Part shown: positions 13,578 to 15,561 of the stretch, one piece after another | How the letters are laid out: every line of letters begins with the position of its first letter | Numbering within the stretch: the stretch's first letter is position 1 | DNA from: Nitrospirota bacterium | Lineage (GTDB): Bacteria > Nitrospirota > Thermodesulfovibrionia > Thermodesulfovibrionales > JdFR-88 | DNA: 15,561 nucleotides | Direction: 5' to 3' | NCBI GenBank assembly: GCA_021819985.1 | Contig: JAKAEG010000031.1 | Span: 1 to 15,561 of the forward strand | Program-made: the position numbers and the translations under genes | The notes under the pieces: model-generated | What the model saw: only the letters and a program-made list of their open reading frames with translations | The model's database searches: none | What the model was told of the DNA's origin: nothing

Positions 13578-15116
13578 ATGGTCTTCAGACTTATATCTCG
13601 CTTGGGATTTCTTGCTTTCGCCGTTTGTTTCGCCTTTATCCTTTCGGCTCGGGCCTTCGCATCAACTTACGTGTCCGTGGGCGATGACGCCTATAATATG
13701 CTTTTTCGTCTCGAAGCCGAGGGACTGATAACAAGCGGGCTTCTGGATACGCTGCCCATCAGCCGCAGCGAGATGCAAAGGCTCATCTCGGAGGCGGAAA
13801 AGAACGCTGCGGCAAGAGGACGTATAAACAAGGAAGACAAACAGGAAATCCATCTCCTTAAAAGCCGTTTCGGAGACGGACAGAAGCAGAGGAGGGAATA
13901 TATAAGACCGCTTGAGGAGGCGTATGCCCGTTATGTATACGCCTCCTCGAACCCGCTCGGAAACGGGTTGAATTACAGTCCTGCCGCCAATCCCAACGGG
14001 TTTGTATATGACAACAATGGAGACGATTACGGGAATGGCTCGAATTTCCGGCTCGGGTTTTCCTCCCTGGCCGATCTGGGCTGGTTTTCATTCTATATCA
14101 ACCCGGAGTACAGGTATACCGGCACTTCACAGATCGACTTGAACAAGATGTACGGGGTGGTCAGCGCCGTAGGGCTGGACCTCGAAGTTGGCAGGGACTC
14201 CCAATGGTGGGGGCCTGGCCATAACGGGGTGATCCTCCTGTCAAACAACTCAGACCCCTTCACGATGATAAAGCTCACAAATGACCGGCCAGCCCTGCTC
14301 CCCTGGATATTCGGATACCTGGGGCTTACGAAATTCACCGCCTTCGTCACTAAGCTGGGCGGCAATGCGAATCCTCAAAACCCGTACCTGTGGGGCCTGC
14401 GCATCGAATTAAAACCGCTGCCTTACCTGGAGATCGGACTTGCGAGGGTCGCCCAGTTGGGCGGACGGGACCGCCCGGAAGGACTCCAGACATGGATAAA
14501 CAGTTTTACCGGCGCGGGGGAAAACGGGCAAAACGGCGCTGCCAGCGATCCGGGAAAACAGGAGGCCGGCGGCAATGTGAAAGTTACCCTGCCTTTCAGC
14601 TTTCAGCCGGCCCAGATGTATTTTGAGGCGGCAGGCACGGACCAGTGCGGCATTTTGCCGTGCAAATGGGCCAAGCTGGCGGGCATTTATCTTCCTCGGA
14701 TACTGAACTTCAACAGGTTCGATTTCAGGGCCGAATACGCTAACGATCATGTAACGGGGTATCCTGACGTCTGGTATAGCCGGGGCACTTACAATTTCAC
14801 GTATCCCGCGGACAAGGACCTTATAATCGGTCACCACATGGGCACGGATTCAGACGACCTTTTCTTAAAGACCGGCTATTTCATCCCGGAGATAGGGGGC
14901 AGGGTCTATCTGTCATATGACAGGGAGAAACATAACCTCTCAGGCGTGACTCAGCCGTTCAAGCCCGTTCAAAACGCAGCCACGCTGGGCGCCTACCTGT
15001 ACACAAAAAAAAATTACAGCTTAAACGCGCAATACACTTATGGCTGGATCACCGATACCCCGCAAGGGGACCTTGATATCAACCTGTTTACCATGGGCGT
15101 AACCCGGTATTTCTGA
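13578..15116 (+). CDS. wzi: Wzi-type capsule assembly outer-membrane beta-barrel protein
   Basis: A 512-aa protein with a clear Sec signal (hydrophobic core about 4-22, probable cut after ARAFA, A28). It continues with a helical N-terminal part (DDAYNMLFRLEAEGLITSGL and SRSEMQRLISEAEKNA), then a long series of alternating amphipathic strands. The family block DLEVGRDSQWWGPGHNGV followed by ILLSNNSDPFTMIKL matches the 'gR.wWGPg....iLSnNA.P' signature of Wzi-family proteins. The last residue is Phe after GVTRY, as expected of barrel proteins handled by BAM. The role is surface attachment or organisation of the polymer. I chose the ATG at 13578, which has a run of seven G about 8 nt upstream and opens directly into the signal peptide; an earlier in-frame ATG at 13473 would add 35 residues before it. 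It is transcribed away from the wza operon. Confidence 0.88.
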   Translation: MVFRLISRLGFLAFAVCFAFILSARAFASTYVSVGDDAYNMLFRLEAEGLITSGLLDTLPISRSEMQRLISEAEKNAAARGRINKEDKQEIHLLKSRFGDGQKQRREYIRPLEEAYARYVYASSNPLGNGLNYSPAANPNGFVYDNNGDDYGNGSNFRLGFSSLADLGWFSFYINPEYRYTGTSQIDLNKMYGVVSAVGLDLEVGRDSQWWGPGHNGVILLSNNSDPFTMIKLTNDRPALLPWIFGYLGLTKFTAFVTKLGGNANPQNPYLWGLRIELKPLPYLEIGLARVAQLGGRDRPEGLQTWINSFTGAGENGQNGAASDPGKQEAGGNVKVTLPFSFQPAQMYFEAAGTDQCGILPCKWAKLAGIYLPRILNFNRFDFRAEYANDHVTGYPDVWYSRGTYNFTYPADKDLIIGHHMGTDSDDLFLKTGYFIPEIGGRVYLSYDREKHNLSGVTQPFKPVQNAATLGAYLYTKKNYSLNAQYTYGWITDTPQGDLDINLFTMGVTRYF

Positions 15117-15291
15117 TTGGACTGTTGTCTCATCGCCCGGCAGGGATCAGGCATTCGACAAATTAGCGCCCCTCTTTTCGACCCTGATCGCCGGCTTCGG
15201 GTCGATGGGGCTGGCACTTCGCTGCCATTTCACTGTATTTGTCGAAAATTTCATTTAAAATAGAACGATAGAGATGAAGGAGGTGTTTTAA
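15117..15291. other. 175-bp structured spacer between the wzi-like gene and the toxin-antitoxin pair
   Basis: There is no gene. A second set of arms (GATCAGG 15145-15151 with CCTGATC 15183-15189, extended by GCCCGG and CCGGC) competes with the TCGACCC stem for the same bases, so two folds are possible. No hairpin followed by a T-run is present, so a standard intrinsic terminator for the wzi-like gene is not evident. Confidence 0.45.
15154..15246. repeat. Long-range 10-bp inverted repeat enclosing a nested hairpin
   Basis: TTCGACAAAT (15154-15163) and ATTTGTCGAA (15237-15246) are perfect inverted copies enclosing 73 bp. Inside, TCGACCC (15178-15184) and GGGTCGA (15199-15205) form a 7-bp stem with a 14-nt loop. 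TGGCA and TGCCA (around 15212-15227) form a smaller one with TTCG in the loop. The right arm lies where the -35 of the antitoxin promoter would be (a TAAAAT -10-like hexamer is at 15256-15261). No direct-repeat target duplication was seen. Confidence 0.5.
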
Positions 15292-15483
15292 ATGGCGTTG
15301 GCAACCACAAAGAAGAAGATCGATCCTGAGGATTATATACTGTCAGTGTTATCTCCCGAAGACAGACTTGATGCCGCTTTTAGAGTTGCCGGGGAAGCTT
15401 TCAAGAAGACCAGGCTCACCATGAAAGACATTGATAATGCCGTTAAAGCCGTCAGGAGAAAGGCTTACGAAAAAAAGAAATAG
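15292..15483 (+). CDS. Small probable antitoxin partner of the PIN protein
   Basis: A 63-aa protein with a textbook Shine-Dalgarno sequence (AAGGAGGTG at 15277-15285, 6 nt before ATG). It begins with a lysine-rich segment (KKKIDPEDYI), has two predicted helices (LSPEDRLDAAFRVAGEAFKK and TMKDIDNAVKAVRRKAYEKK) and a strongly basic end. I do not recognise a named family. The call rests on its size, its charge pattern and the PIN-domain reading frame that starts inside its 3' end, the usual order for a type II toxin-antitoxin pair (antitoxin first, coupled). It would bind the toxin and probably its own promoter. Confidence 0.6.
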   Translation: MALATTKKKIDPEDYILSVLSPEDRLDAAFRVAGEAFKKTRLTMKDIDNAVKAVRRKAYEKKK

Positions 15484-15561
15484 AGTCGTAATTGATACCG
15501 GCGTGCTTATCTCGGCGTTTGCCTTTGGCGGCGTCCCGGAAAAGGCGGTCAAGAAGGCTTT
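15437..15561 (+). CDS. PIN-domain toxin, N-terminal part (truncated by window edge)
   Basis: The visible 41 residues hold a basic leader ERLTKKRNR followed by VVIDTGVLISAFAFGGVPEK, the first strand of a PIN ribonuclease domain of the COG1569-type toxin group, with the first catalytic aspartate in IDT. The common motif is DTN; here the third position is Gly. The only plausible start I see in this frame is the ATG at 15437, inside the antitoxin gene, giving a 47-nt overlap; no good Shine-Dalgarno precedes it, so translation may depend on the antitoxin. The rest of the domain, including the other acidic residues, is outside the window. Confidence 0.65.
   Translation, partial: MPLKPSGERLTKKRNRVVIDTGVLISAFAFGGVPEKAVKKA

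Noticed and set aside
15208..15240. An intrinsic terminator after the wzi-like gene (TGGCA...TGCCA hairpin)
   Set aside because: The stem is only 5 bp and is followed by TTTCACTG, not a T-run.
15154..15246. A MITE or insertion-sequence remnant with 10-bp terminal repeats
   Set aside because: I see no flanking direct duplication and no second copy in the window, so mobility is not supported; it is listed only as an inverted repeat.
1..15561. CRISPR arrays, tRNA or rRNA genes, transposases
   Set aside because: No spaced direct-repeat series, no tRNA- or rRNA-like stretches and no transposase motifs were seen on either strand.

Overview
This window is the export-proximal end of a surface-polysaccharide (capsule or exopolysaccharide) locus of a Gram-negative bacterium. 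The evidence is an outer-membrane lipoprotein exporter of the Wza type, an inner-membrane Wzc-type chain-length regulator fused to a tyrosine kinase, a Wzi-type outer-membrane barrel and a Wzx-type flippase. Base composition is moderately GC-rich. The style of locus suits deep-branching environmental groups such as Desulfobacterota or Nitrospirota, but I cannot fix the taxon from the sequence.

Layout. Ten of the thirteen genes are on the minus strand and form one long leftward operon, read from about 13.1 kb down to 1. In order they are: wza-like exporter; wzc-like kinase; a 173-nt gap with a hairpin; NAD-dependent nucleotide-sugar dehydratase (CapD/FlaA1/WbpM-like, short form); a close relative of UDP-sulfoquinovose synthase (SQD1/SqdB); a cysteine-rich protein I do not recognise; a left-handed beta-helix acetyltransferase; a Gfo/Idh/MocA oxidoreductase; a DegT/DnrJ-type PLP aminotransferase; an exported protein made of two tandem copies of a pectate-lyase-like beta-helix; a wzx-like flippase; and the first 118 codons of a glycosyltransferase that runs off the left edge. 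Several starts and stops overlap by 4 to 10 nt (GTGA and ATGA junctions), so the sugar-modifying genes look translationally coupled.

Divergent from the operon, on the plus strand, is a wzi-like gene. The 452-bp region between the two holds a good sigma-70 type promoter for each direction, and a perfect 7+7 inverted repeat lies over the -10 of the leftward one. At the right end, after a 175-bp structured intergenic region, come a 63-aa probable antitoxin and the start of a PIN-domain toxin, which are probably not part of the polysaccharide system.

How it fits together. The oxidoreductase, aminotransferase and acetyltransferase are the three families of the WbpB/WbpE/WbpD (WlbA/C/B) route that turns a nucleotide sugar into its 3-acetamido derivative. 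The dehydratase can feed 6-deoxy sugar formation. The SQD1-like enzyme suggests that a sulfonated or otherwise C6-modified sugar enters the polymer, which is the most interesting possibility here. Wzx would flip lipid-linked units, Wzc and Wza would control length and export, and Wzi would anchor or organise polymer at the surface. The duplicated beta-helix protein would cut, epimerise or bind polymer in the periplasm or outside. No polymerase (Wzy), initiating transferase or low-molecular-weight phosphatase (Wzb) is visible in the window.
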